Positions 21,201-33,884 of a stretch of DNA of 64,000 bases are shown in pieces; position 1 is the first letter of the stretch; the number at the start of each line of letters is the position of its first letter. Source of the DNA: Uranotaenia lowii (Eukaryota > Arthropoda > Insecta > Diptera > Culicidae). The DNA lies in contig NC_073691.1 in NCBI RefSeq assembly GCF_029784155.1, positions 124,372,714-124,436,713 on the forward strand, written 5' to 3'. The notes under the pieces were generated by a model that searched no databases, was not told the DNA's origin, and saw only the letters and a program-made list of their open reading frames with translations. A program made the position numbers and the translations under genes.

Positions 21201-24200
21201 TATTAGGTATATGTTTGTTGGAAAACAGTTACTTTTATGTTTTGATTTCGTGATATTTTGTGAGTGTTAAAATTTGTGTTATTTTTTAAGATTTCCAACA
21301 AAAGAGTTATAAATTCGCAACAGTTCTCATCCTCATATCGAAATAAAATAATAAATTTTCTATCATCGAGGTTATGTAACGATGGGTAAAGGTGTGATAG
21401 ACAGTATTTTTGACAGTGGCTTATGGAAATGTTATCTATCAATTTTTTTTTTTTTTTTAGGTTTTATTTTTGACACTTTACCAGCATTATGGCATTCGTG
21501 TCTATCCTATCAATATAATATGTTGGCGGAGTTAGAGTTTTGTGTTTTATAAGAACAATGATGATTAATAGTTTTTAAAAGATCATCTGTATCAATCAAC
21601 CAAAGCGGTACAAATTTCTTGTTCAGTGCTCAGAGTTTTATTTGTTGGTTCTTTCATTGTTATGAGTAAATCAATTGTTACAGATGTTTTATTTTATAGT
21701 TCATTTAAACCCCTAGAGCTATCCATCAGACGGAAGAGTGAGAAAGGAACAGACAGAGTTGTTGCTTGTTAATTCACTTGGAACCTTGCAAGCTTTAAAT
21801 CTTAAACAAGAAAAATCTTTAATGATCGTTGTGAACTCAAATCGTTTGAACCTAAGCTGGGCTTGCATTTATTGAAGTGAAAATATTCGAACTACATATT
21901 GTGAAAATCATTCCAATGGTGCTAGGATAAAATATAAAAAAAGTACATTCTGTCCATTGTATGAGCTGTCAAAAAGTGTTAAAGTGAGCATATTTTTGGT
22001 TCAACTCCCTACATACATTTTAATTTCTGTAAATAGATTTATTTGAATATGAGTTTTTTTTTTTCGCAATGATGGTTTTTCGAGCGAGTTGTGAAGGGTG
22101 GTGGATCACAAATCTTATCAAAAAGACAGATACGTGTATAGATTATAAGAATTCTAAAAATAACCTTAATAGAACTGATTATGCAAAAAACGAAAGAAAA
22201 AAAGTATGATAAATTGTAGAAATAGAACAAATGTATATTGAAACACAAAGGTTCCCACTTAAATGAAACAAACATAAAATAGATGTTATGTGTAATGAAC
22301 TTCTACAAGTATGTTATGTAAACGGAGGCAATTACATAATTAATCAGAAAACCCAGTCAATGAAACAATTGAAACCTAATACATATCAATGGTGACCTTC
22401 CATAAGAAAATAGATTAAATTATAAAATGCAACAATCCATGGAAGAATCCCTTATTCCAACAGAAACAGAAAGAACCGAAGATTGAAAACGAGGGAATAA
22501 AAAAACCATATAAATGTTTTGAAGTTCTTCGTGTGTTTTGAATGTTGGAATCAATGGAATATAAACAATAGTGAAGAGCCCTTCCCCAAAAAATAAAAAT
22601 AAAAAAGAATAAAAGATTTCAGTCTGACGTAAAACGCCTTGGTGTAGATTACTAGTATTTCATGTAAAACATCGATATTGCAATATCATTGATCACCTGC
22701 TTAGTTTTTCTTTGTTTTTAAAGATCGAATCATTAGGTAACACAAATTTCAGTTGCAGCTGTAAGCAAATAAGAGTAAAATTTTGATTCACTGCAAATTC
22801 TATCACGAGAGGATTCAATTGAGAATTCTTGATTTATTTTTAATTAAACCAGTATTCAAGACATCGATTAAAACTTGCTATCAACAAATACCATTCCTTG
22901 AAATAGCTGTTTTCATATGTTCGAAAATAATATTGTTTGAATGAATGTGATTCATAGATTCCAAAACGATCAATCGGTTTTACTTGTTCCATTTGGTTTT
23001 ATTTTCAAATTCTTGAAAAAATCCACTCCGAATGTCCTTTTAATGGAGAATAACACAGATTCTATCCGACCAGTTGAGAGGGTTCAACCATGGTATTTGT
23101 TATTTTATGTGAATCAATGACGTGTGTGTCTTATTCACAACGCTCCGTTGAAGTTCACCGAACACTTCTTCTTGGGACGGCAGTTTTCGTCTGACGTATC
23201 GATGTCATCACATTAATTGTTACTGATAACATTATTCTGAGACTAATGAACTCATACATATCATAATGTGCTACACATGAAAATTGAACGAAATGCAATT
23301 ATAAATATACACATATATACAACACACCCACGCATGAACAAACAAAAAATATACATATATACATACACACGAAGGTGAAGAAATTGCTAAGAAACCAAAA
23401 ATATATTAGATCGAGTAATCGCAAAGCAGAGCAAATATATACATACAACAGAAAGAGCAAGGTCACAAAAAGTGTGAATATACATACACATTTACTAATT
23501 GGGGGAGGGGGGAAAGTTCCTACAGGGAACAGAATGATGCGATTAACTACTATGTACGCGACATAAATTATATTGTAATTATTAGAAGTATGTATACAAC
23601 AACAAAAAAATACACCCATGAACACGGCAATTAAAAAAAAACAAAACAGCATTAGACGAGCTCTGTAGAATTATGTTACTATACCTACATATGTACATAG
23701 ATGATTGGTTATGAGCACGAACCCATAAAGTTTGAATGACATAGGGAAACCGAAGGCCGTAAGTTGGAGCTATATAGGATTTGTTGAAGAAACATCGGAT
23801 GGTGCAAGTTACAAAGTGTTGGCATTGTACAGTGAAGAAAAGATTTTAAAACACGTTGAGTGATGGAAGAAGGTGGAAAAGTATAAGCGATCACGTTTTG
23901 TCGGAAGCAAAGAGACGGTTTATGTATGTTTATCATAGCAAAACAAAAACAAACTAAAATGCATCTTTGCATTGGAGGAAACGTTTCTGAGAAGCCTATC
24001 GAGCATAATCATACAATTTTAAGAAATAAGAAACAATTCCAAACCAAACATATACACTATACACGAACAAGAACACACAACTAAACCACACAATAATTAA
24101 AAATGAAGGGCAAATGTAAACCGATACATATCATCCAAACTGTAATAGGACTTTAAATTGTTGTTATAAAGTATTTAATGAGACAGGAAAATACAAATAT

Positions 24201-24427
24201 ATATAATATGTAACAAAGAGCTAATCGTGTTATGTTTATTTGCTCTTGAAAGATGTCCCATGAAGAGGGTTCACCTAATATAAAGTGTCCCCACGGTGTA
24301 CAATATAATAAGGTGATATATTCCCGATTATGTCGTCATTACTATCCAGCTAGTGATCCTCGGTGTATGCAGCATTAGCATTATCAATAGAAGAAATTTA
24401 TATTTGTTCCAGCCTAAATATTTTTGA
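21201..24427. other. AT-rich sequence without genes
   Basis: It may continue the ChT 3' UTR or be intergenic. Several AATAAA-like signals are present (for example near 22600). Short open frames are low-complexity and not convincing. Confidence 0.4.
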
Positions 24428-24437
24428 ATGATACATT

Positions 24438-24923
24438 AAGGTTGCCAGAATTTTTTCCACTTCCATCCGGGCCTAGCAATTCCGGGCATTTTTTCAAAAA
24501 AACCTGGCAAAATCCGGGCATGGATTTCAATTTTTCAAATCCAAAAACCGGGCAAAATTTAGGTGTAATTATACATAAAAGCAAAGAAAAAATGCAAAAA
24601 GATTTGAAATTAATATTTTATTAATGTAATTGCAGACTTTCAAAAACTTTTTGGAACACTTAAATATTCGAAGGTTTATAAAAATAAATCAGCGAAATTA
24701 TTTGAAACAACCGTTGAAAATTTACATACCGTTAATCGATTTTGCTGAAACTTACTCAAAAACTTTGATTTTTTTGGTTTCTTTGTGAAAATTGTGGAAA
24801 AATCCGGGCAATATCCGGACTTTTTTCACGATATCCGGGCAACCGGGCCGGACCGGACTTTATCGAAATTTTGCATCAAATATCCGGGCAAACCCGGATA
24901 AAACCGGGCAATCTGGCAAGCTT
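24438..24923. mobile_element. Mutator-like MITE, copy 1
   Basis: The ends AAGGTTGCCAGA...TCTGGCAAGCTT are flanked by an exact 10-bp duplication ATGATACATT (24428-24437, 24924-24933). The interior is rich in CCGGGCA/TGCCCGG motifs near both ends. It has no ORF. A long duplication of this kind points to the Mutator (MULE) group, an inference from duplication length only. Confidence 0.85.
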
Positions 24924-24933
24924 ATGATACATT

Positions 24934-27615
24934 ATACTTCTTAAATTACGGTAAAAAATTTTTAAATTCTCCTGTGCCCTTTCCGACAAGATTTGGCTGA
25001 ATGCCAAATAAAACTGACGTTACAAGTTCTAAGCAATGAAAATTTAGTAGATTCACTTTAAAAAAAAAATAGAAGCGTAAGAGAAGTAATTTTAGTCAAC
25101 AAATTTTATAAAAGTGTAAAATTACTACAAAATAACATAATAAGCATATCTGGGCATTGAGAGCTTGTTTAATTATTATTTCCCTTCGATTTATCCGGCA
25201 AAGTTTTGTAAGAGCTAAAAATTTACATTGTACAACATTCTGTAGTGTAAGCCAAAAACTTACATTATTGTGAACTTGATGCCTGTGGATAGGATAGTTA
25301 ACGATGGTTCAAGAGTAAATATTTTAGGTGTTTTTTTTACATTTTTCCAAATGCTCACCTCAACAAGTCAATGTATACTTACTCACTTGAAACAATTGTG
25401 AAGTTCATCATTTTTCGTCACACTGAATGTTGAAATAGATAGGTACCGTAATCCCGGGTAAGATTGATCACTTTTTTCAATATATTTCGATTATTTTATC
25501 TGCTATGGGGAATGTGGCATGTTTTATATTTTTAAAACCAGTACTGTACTCCTATAAACATAAATCATGGATGCATAAATTTATTAGACCTCTTAAAATT
25601 ATATTTAAAAATCGTTTCCGTCTCTGTTCAGAATTTGATGCTTTGGGGTGACATTGATCAGTCTCTATTCTGACGGTTTTAACGAGTTTTCATGATCATA
25701 ACAGATACAAAACACCTTCATAATATTTACAGATACTAGCTTATCAATCTAAACTTGATTTTTAACGTTACATTTTAAAAATATTTAAAATCGAGAACAG
25801 AACAATGACGCTGCATACATTTAGGGGCAAAAATTATAACAATTACTCAATATTTTTAGCTACAAAATACAAATGAGGCCCTTGGAGCCGTTGTGTTCCA
25901 ATAAAATCCATAGATATTTTTTATGAAATTTTTCAATGAGTTTGATCTTCTTAAATAAAAACAAATAATTTGACATCATTTTTGAGAAAAACAACCTCTA
26001 TTTGACAATTTGACGTTAATTGAGACGGCACATGATTTTTGATTTTTTCACCTATACCCCTTTGGCTCCAAACGCATGCACTTATACCCCTTTGCCACCC
26101 AATAAATTCACTTATACCCCTTTGCCACCAACAAATTTCTATTTTAAGGTGATTTTGTCTTGTTGATTTGATTCCGAAAACATAGGTATCTAATTAGGTG
26201 GAAGTCAAATAATTTATAAACATATTCATTTTTTACTGTTCTGATGGGAAATGTACCCTGGTACAGGTAATCGAGAGATTTCATGTCTAAAATGCAACCT
26301 TGTCTTGTCAGTTGGAGTAATTCTCTCCAAACGTCAATTTTTCATCAGGATATTTATAACAATAATTCGTTAAAGGTATTTCTCTATGAATTTTCAATCA
26401 TTGCATGTTTCCTGCGCCTTTTCCTGATGAATTGTTCATTGAAAAATGGACTTCCGCTAGTTATGAGTCGATGTTTAACAGTACTTTTACGAATAATTTC
26501 AACGTTAACTCAATCATCTCATAGAAATAAATATTGAGCCTAGGCCGAAATTTGTGGCATGCTCCTTATAATTATGAAGAGAAATCAGGAATTTGGAATT
26601 CATTTATTGGGGTAGAATAGAAAAAAATACAAAATTTTATATTATTTTGTTCACTAGAATTATCACTAAATGCAATGAAATGATTAGCTGTTGATGTTAA
26701 ATTTTAAAATATAATTCACTTTTCAAATGCAAATTAAATTCCACTTGTTTTTTAAATTTTTCGTACCGATGAAAAAAACACTTCTTACTGGAAATGACAT
26801 TTGGGTTGGTGGCAAAGGGCTGCACTTATACCCATTTGGCTCCAAACAAAATGTATTTTTCAGTTAGCAGGATTTTTTCAACGAGATCAAAACATAGGAA
26901 TTTTTTTTTTTTTTATTAAATTTATTGTTCAGTTTAGGTTTATGTACTTACATGTTATGATTATTCTACTGTCAAGTGAAATTCTAGTGCATCTACATCT
27001 ACTACACTATTGCATTCATTTATAAAATCAATAAATTTGGTTAAAATTTTAAATATTGCAATGCGTTTTACAAGCCCTACTTTATCAAGTAGTGAAATAA
27101 AATTATGATCAAAATAGCATATGATGTTTAACAGTGAAGGATTCGTTCTAGATGGTTATCTCGATTTTTTTACTTTCACACATTCCCCCAGGCCCTCCCA
27201 TTATTTCCATTTTCATTTTTTCTTCAAAGTTAACCATTTGATAGGGTTCCTATCCATTTTTCCAATACTGGCTTACTCTATGAAAAAGTCCTTATTTTTT
27301 TAAATATCAAAAATTTATCATTAAATGACTATAAAAAATAGCACTCTAACTGTACATATACAAAGAAAAAAAGTTGTTCTAACACATTCTATAACCCGTT
27401 GCTTCTAAATGCTTTTTGGTATCATCAGGAGAGCTGTTTGTTAGCAAGCCCTAGGAAAAATAGATATTTTAAGATTTTGAAATTACATTTTTATAAACAG
27501 AAAAAAAAATTTCAAATACAAACCAAGTTTTTCCTACTTGATACTTAATTCACAGGCTTTCAAACGTTGAAAACAGTTTTAAAAAAATTCAAACTATAGA
27601 CTGAGTTATTGATGA
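24934..27615. other. AT-rich intergenic sequence with CCCCTTTGCCACC repeats
   Basis: CACTTATACCCCTTTG occurs at 26049-26068 (variant), 26089-26105 and 26109-26124. An inverted GGTTGGTGGCAAAGGG is at 26804-26819, followed by CACTTATACCC. The inverted pair could mark a ~700-bp element. No gene is visible. Confidence 0.4.
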
Positions 27616-27617
27616 TA

Positions 27618-29420
27618 AAGGGTGATACGGTCAAAATTTGGTCAATATCAACTTGACGTATTTCTTTGAATTTTGCATTTAAAAAACCTGAACACCCCTC
27701 ATTTTGAAGGTGTGTGTGTAGAATGTTGCTCCTATTTTGATTTTGGAATTCACTCTTCAGTTGTCGGAATGCCAACCAAGGAAGAAGAGCAGCATATCAA
27801 AATTTTGCTCGCGCATCGCGAAAATCCGAGCTACTCGCACGCAAAGCTGGCAAAATCGCTAAAATTTGCCAAATCAATCGTTACAAATGTAATTAAAGTG
27901 TTTGGAGAACGTTTGTCGACAGCCAGGAAGTCTCGATCGGGGAAAATCGAAAACCGGAAGTCGCTGAGACGCAAAGAAAGTTGTCGGTAGTTTCAAGCGA
28001 AACCCTAACCTAAGCTTGCCAGATTGCCCGGTTTTATCCGGGTTTGCCCGGATATTTGATTCAAAATTTCGAGAAAGTCCGGTCCGGCCCGGTTGCCCGG
28101 ATATCGTGAAAAAAGTCCGGATATTGCCCGGATTTTTTCACAATTTTCACATAGAAACCAAAAAAAAATCACAATTTTTGAGTAAGTTTCAGCTAAATCG
28201 ATTAACGGTATGCAAATTTTCAACGGTTGTTTCAAATATTTTCGCTGATTTACTTTTATACACCTTCCAATATTAAAGTGTTCCAAAAAGTTTTTGGAAG
28301 TCTGCAATTACATTAATGAAATATTAATTTCATTTTTTTGCATGTTTTCTTTGCTTTTATATACAATAACACCTCAATTTTGCCCGGTTTTTGCCCGGTT
28401 TTTGGATTTGAAAAATTGAAATCCATGTCCGGATTTTGCCAGGTTTTTTTGAAAAAATGCCCGGAATTGCTAGGCCCGGATGGGAGTGGATAAAATTCTG
28501 GCATCGTTACCCTAACCTCTCTCTCCGAGATGCCGCAAATAAGCTGGGTGTATCGTTTACAACCGCGCATCGAGCCAAAAAACGAACCGGACTATCGAAT
28601 AACAAGAAAGTAGTGACTCCAAATCGCGATGATAAACAAAATACGATGGCCAAAGCGTGATCTTGGAGGCTGTACACGACGATGCTGACGAAGTTTGACT
28701 GCGTGGTAATGGACGACGAAACCTACTTCAAAACCGACTACAAGCAGCTTCCGGGACAGGAGTTATATACGGCAAAAGGAAAGGGAAAGGTAGCAGATAT
28801 TTTCAAGAACATGAAACTGTCAAAGTTCGCGAAGAAATATCTGGTTTGGCAAGCCATCTGTACCTGTGGCTTGAAAAGCAGCATTTTCATAGCTCCCGTG
28901 ACTGTCAATCAAGAAATTTACGTGAAAGAGTGTTTGAATAAACGTCTACTGCCTTTCCAGAAGAAACACGGTAGTTCCGTACTGTTTTGGCCGAATTTGG
29001 CATCCTGCCATTACGGTAAACAGGCCATGCAGTGGTACGCCGCCAACAACGTGCAGGTGGTTCCCAAGGACAAGAACCCTCCCAACACGCCAGATCTCCG
29101 CCCAATTGAGAAATACTGGTCTATTGTCAAGCGGAACCTAAAGAAGACCAAAAAAACTGCTAAGGACGAGCAGCATTTCAAGGCAAACTGGCTTTCTGCG
29201 GCGAAGAAGGTGGACAAGGTGGCTGTACAAAATTTGATGGCAGGGATTAAGCGTAAGGCCCGGCAATTCAGATTTGGAAAAACGGAAGCCTATCTGAATA
29301 TTTTTCCTGAATTTTATACTAATTAAACTTGAAAAAGAAATATAATTTGATTTTTTAAATAAACTATTTCACCGATTTACACGCGTTTTCCCTTGGCCAA
29401 ATTTTGACCGTATCACCCTT
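27618..29420 (+). pseudogene. DD37E mariner copy 2, full length but dead
   Basis: Both inverted repeats are present (AAGGGTGATACGGTCAAAAT at 27618, ATTTTGACCGTATCACCCTT ending 29420), with TA on both sides. Transposase starts at ATG 27768 and is open for 74 codons before a frameshift. It is then split by a MITE at 28012-28508, has a stop at 28658-28660, and runs open again at 28682-29326. The second catalytic Asp is Asn (LFWPNLASCHY), while VVMDDETY and RPIEKYW are kept. Without the MITE and its duplication the element is about 1.3 kb, normal for the family. Confidence 0.92.
28012..28508. mobile_element. Mutator-like MITE, copy 2, inside the mariner
   Basis: Inverted relative to copy 1 (24438-24923). 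The ends are AAGCTTGCCAGA...TCTGGCATCGTT, flanked by the 10-bp duplication ACCCTAACCT (28002-28011 and 28509-28518). The uninterrupted target is visible in mariner copy 1 near 18092. It is therefore younger than this mariner insertion. Confidence 0.9.
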
Positions 29421-29422
29421 TA

Positions 29423-30978
29423 CGTACATTTCACTAAGCGTCCACGTTCGCCCAAGCAACCTTCGGAATATTTAGCCTTTTTGAGTCTACATATACCAAC
29501 ACTACTCGTGACGATTCGTTTGATTCGATTCGTTGGCAATTTAAAAAACTCCTTGAGGTTGTTTTGAGCCATGAAATTCTTAGACGCGATTGGTGATACG
29601 TCTTCGTATGAGGTCCCTCTATCTTGGTACCTGAAAGCAAATACAGTCAACTGGGGCTACATGCAACACTTTTCAACTTCAATGGCGTCAGGTAATCATA
29701 TCCTTTAGGGATCAAATGATTTAAGGTTGGTGGGACATCATATTGACAGAGTCAGAAAAAATATTGGTTTCTTCAGTTTTTTTTTTAAATTTTCTACAAA
29801 CATGCAATTTTTACCTTCTAAGAAAAAGGGATAAGTTAAAATAAACTTAGTTTATAATGAAGAATCGAATGAAAATGTATGTAAATTTATGGTTTTTCAT
29901 AAATTTTTTATGCCATAAAAACCATTATACATAAAATCATCAAATGCAATAATTTTTGAATTTGTTGAAACTAATTTTTACTTTTTTTCTGAACATATGG
30001 ATTTTGCATACATTTAGTATGTATGTATGTATGTAGATAATCCACCATGGGTGCACGGATTCACCGCAGTTTCGCCAACGTATGCGCTAAATTGCATTCT
30101 TTAGATTATAAGTTCGGCCAATCTTCAATGCAAATTACCACATACCCGACACCATGGCTTCGTGTGAACTGTCATGTAATGAATGTATTTCGTGTATGTG
30201 TATGTCTTATTTGTAGAACGAGCAAACAGTTTCGCAACCGTATAAAATTCGTAACATTCTCAGTGTTATGAATCTACGACAGGTATTCCGCATGCGTGTA
30301 GATACCTGCCCAGCTGGCAACTGATTGAACGTTCATATATGATATTATCAATAAATGAAATAATTATACAACAGAATAATCTCACCTTTATACCCAACTT
30401 ACCTCAAGACACACTAAGCTTACCTTTAGCTGTAGACGACCTTAATCACCTTAACCATATTTATTTCCATCTAAAATAAACATTTTTGAAAGTATTAAAA
30501 AAAAGCGATGCAAAACATTTGAAACAAAATATCGAAAATGATAGATTCATTTTAAGTACAGAAAATTAAGAACAGTAAACATGACCGCGTCCTGCTAATA
30601 ATATTCAAGGAAGATGTATTGTTATAATAAACGAATAAAAAAAATTGTTATAATAAATGTTCACATCCTGTTGGCGATGTACATGCTGTAGGAAATAAAC
30701 AATTTAATTACATGGAATTCAGACGTTAATTGCGATATAAATGAATAGTAAACAGTGAGATTCGAGGATAGAGAATCTGCACAAATTTTAAGTATACTAA
30801 TAACTGAAACTGTACATTCCATGAATATCTGAAAATAAAAAAAAGTAAGTATCTTTCCACAAGTGCACCCTTATATTGATTGAAAGTTTATTCACTTTAA
30901 ACACATTAATTTAATAACTATTCCCTTTGACACTTACAACCTATTCCATATTAGGTAATGGTTGCACCATATTGTCAT
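29423..30978. other. AT-rich sequence without a recognised gene
   Basis: Contains a (TATG)n run at 30018-30034. A 24-bp segment at 29994-30017 recurs exactly at 32662-32685. Confidence 0.4.
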
Positions 30979-32989
30979 CTAAGTCGCATCGCATGTTGCC
31001 CTTCTGGCCACGACACGAAACTCGCCACCGTATCCTGAAAAGCCCATTATGGTCTAGAATTAATCGTCAAGTGTTCAAATTTTACATTCCAGGATAGTTT
31101 TTTTTTATTTTGCAATATGGCGAAAAGCATATAAATTTAAGTTTTATAAAAAACATGATTGTTATGCTCCATATTTAAGAAAAATATTATTGGAATGGCT
31201 CTTAGAGATAGCTATTTATAAACTTTTTGTTGGTTCTATCCCTTTTGAAAAAATAAAGGTTAAATTCTTGTATTTTTTTTTTTCAAATGATAAGACGAAA
31301 TGACTAAAATTAAGAATTGGTTCTCAGTTGCAATACTTTACGGTTTTGAATTATTTCAATGGAGAAATATTTCGAATCAGAGATTCATTCATCCCTCAGA
31401 CGAAAGAAACGGGGAAGACGAGGAGCGAATGAATTAAAATGCTTTTGCCGTAATAGTAAGTTAGCCACGTAACCTTGGCAACGTATAGCTGTTCCCCCAT
31501 TTTGTTGGATAAATTTGAGTCATGTCTTGGGTCACCCGAACAACATGCACGTAGACCCTCAGCGTTGCAGCAATCAGGAAAGCACAATCGTCGCCTACTT
31601 GATATGAATGAATTAACCTATTAGTGAAAACTACGAGAGAGTGGTTAGAGGAAAGGAAGAGGAGAAATAAATTTGAATTATGTATAAAATCCTATGGTAT
31701 CAGCATCTCACTAGCACCTGTGGAAATGTATACATACATGAGTCGTGGAATAGCGACGGGTAAGAGAAGGATGGTATATATCTATATGGAATTTCCTTAC
31801 CGGTTTTCTATCAGCTAGCTAGACTCAGCTTCACCCAGGGTAAAATGAACTGAAAATTATGATTGATTCTTCTATCGACGCAACCGTATTTTAACTCCAC
31901 CCGCCCTAAATAAATTTTTTGCACCAATCTTCCACCTGACCTTTATGCTCAGTTGATATTTAAACCAAGGTAGCACATCATCACTTTATTTGATTAATTA
32001 GAGTTTTTAATGGCCCCGCTAAGGCGCGCTAGGCCAGACTTGCTCAAAGCCCGCTCTCCCACGCATTTATCAATCATAGCCCTGCTTACAACATACTCTT
32101 TCTTCTTCGCCACATTGGACACTTCTTCTTAGTAATTGTCACCAAAATTCATTGCGATCAATCGCAGCAAGCCGGTGGATTTTGCTCATGCATTAACACG
32201 TCGAGGAGGAAAAACTAAATGATGCACCCCATAATTCTTTGGCAATTTTCACTAGGCACAAATCTTAACACCAAATTTTATTAAAAGCCAACTGGCAGAC
32301 ACTCAAAACAGATATAAACATTGAAACCATCGCCTTGCAGACAAATATATCAGCGCATCACACTGAAAAATCATTTTCAACAAGATAACATCACTTTTTG
32401 AGATTTAAAAGCCCCTCCACAAGTATCAAAACCAGTTTTTCGAGGGTTCCTTTGCTGCAACAGATTAACTTTTAGCAAATCCCATTGTGGACAAAACACC
32501 AAATTCATCACTTTTATTTAACGTCGCTTTCACAATTCAACAATATCGAATCCTTTCCGCACGATTCTGGTTAAAATCCATCTCATTCTCCACGTAACAT
32601 TTACGAAATCGGCCCAGCGAGGGAAATGCGACCGCACCCGACGAAGGTTAATGCGAAAACTCATATGGATTTTGCATACATTTAGGGAGGAAAATACTAC
32701 AGAAAATTCTACTAGCTGAAATCATTGAAATAAATGTTTTGAAGAATGGAATTTTTATGTTTAACAAACGCGTGTTGCAAAACAATTATATTCCAGCATA
32801 TGGAAACGAGATTTTAAAATCAATCATTACAGTACTTCGACATAAAACTAAATTGTGTTTCGTTAAAAGATTACCACTTGCAAAGCTGTCGGATTCTCCG
32901 CCTTCATCCATCGGCGTTAGCTCGCAGTATGAGAAATGTCCGATGTACAGCTCTTCCGCCGTTCCCCCATAGTAATCCTGGATACCCAT
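30979..32989 (-). CDS. Weak candidate two-exon small gene
   Basis: Minus strand. Exon 1 (32989-32875) opens MGIQDYYGGTAEELYIGH and is rich in acidic and small residues, unlike the surrounding AT-rich sequence. It can end at a GTAATC donor. A second piece (31034-30979) follows GGGCTTTTCAG and keeps the frame to a stop, giving 56 residues. The same second piece has another open frame (WRVSCRGQKGNMRCDL...) that ends at a stop near 30950, so the true phase is unsettled. I do not recognise the product. The donor is weak and the model may be wrong. Confidence 0.25.
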
Positions 32990-33884
32990 CCTTTAACTTA
33001 TGATTTCGTTTGTTGCTATGGTTGTTCGTGTGTTTGTTTGTCCAATGTTATCTCAGCTGTCTTAAGAACTTGAGAGCTGAAATTTGGCATAAGTATTCGT
33101 TAGGACAAGGAAAGATGAAAATTGATTGTTACTTAATTTATCGGCCTTGTCGGTGAAAAAGGATTTTGATAACAAACTGAGAAGGCTACGATAGATGCGT
33201 TGCTGAGTTAAAAGGATCCTATATGAGCGATCACTTATCATCTTTTCGTTCGCACTGAAAGTTTTCCGCTTGTGGGGCGTACCACGCATGGCCTACCAAT
33301 GTGTGGTGGTAGCTGCAACTCTATCTGTATCTACCTCTTCAAAGTAGTCGGCCCGTTCTGAACAAAAATTTGATATGTGATGATAATGCTTCTAAATAAA
33401 TTCTACCCACTCATTTTCACCATCTTTTATTTTTTCTAACTTTCTATCCATCCACAAAATTTCATAATCTTAAGATGTTCCTACTAAAAAGGACATCACT
33501 TTTCACCGATAAAGCCGATAAATTAAGTTACAAACATAAATTACGGTGATTAATCTCTTCATTAGGTGGTAATTGTTTTTAGATTTTCGAATGATTCCTT
33601 CTGCAAAGGATCGACCAGTTTAATTAAGACGAAAATTTGCAACGGGGTGTTTTTAGAGACGAAAAATCGATTTTAGGTATCAAACTTTTATAAAGGGTTG
33701 CCCAGATTGTTCAACTTTTTTGCAACATTTTCGCTATTATTTATCAGATTGAAATGAAATAATTTACTAGGAATTTTTGAGGAACGGGAAATTGATTTCA
33801 TGTATCCAATTTTGGGTGGGGGTTAGGGGTTGGGTGGGTTACAAAAAGGGGTCGTCCATATAAACTGTTCACTTTTATCGTTAA
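32990..33884. other. Intergenic sequence
   Basis: No supported gene. The short minus-strand frame at 33289-33062 has no recognisable domain. Confidence 0.4.

Noticed and set aside
22039..23652. Minus-strand hydrophobic frames (FFF/III-rich)
   Set aside because: AT-rich low complexity; no coding signature.
24424..24624. 66-codon frame MNDTLRLPEFFPLPSG and its relative near 28313-28570
   Set aside because: Both are translations of MITE ends, explained by the repeated CCGGGCA motifs.
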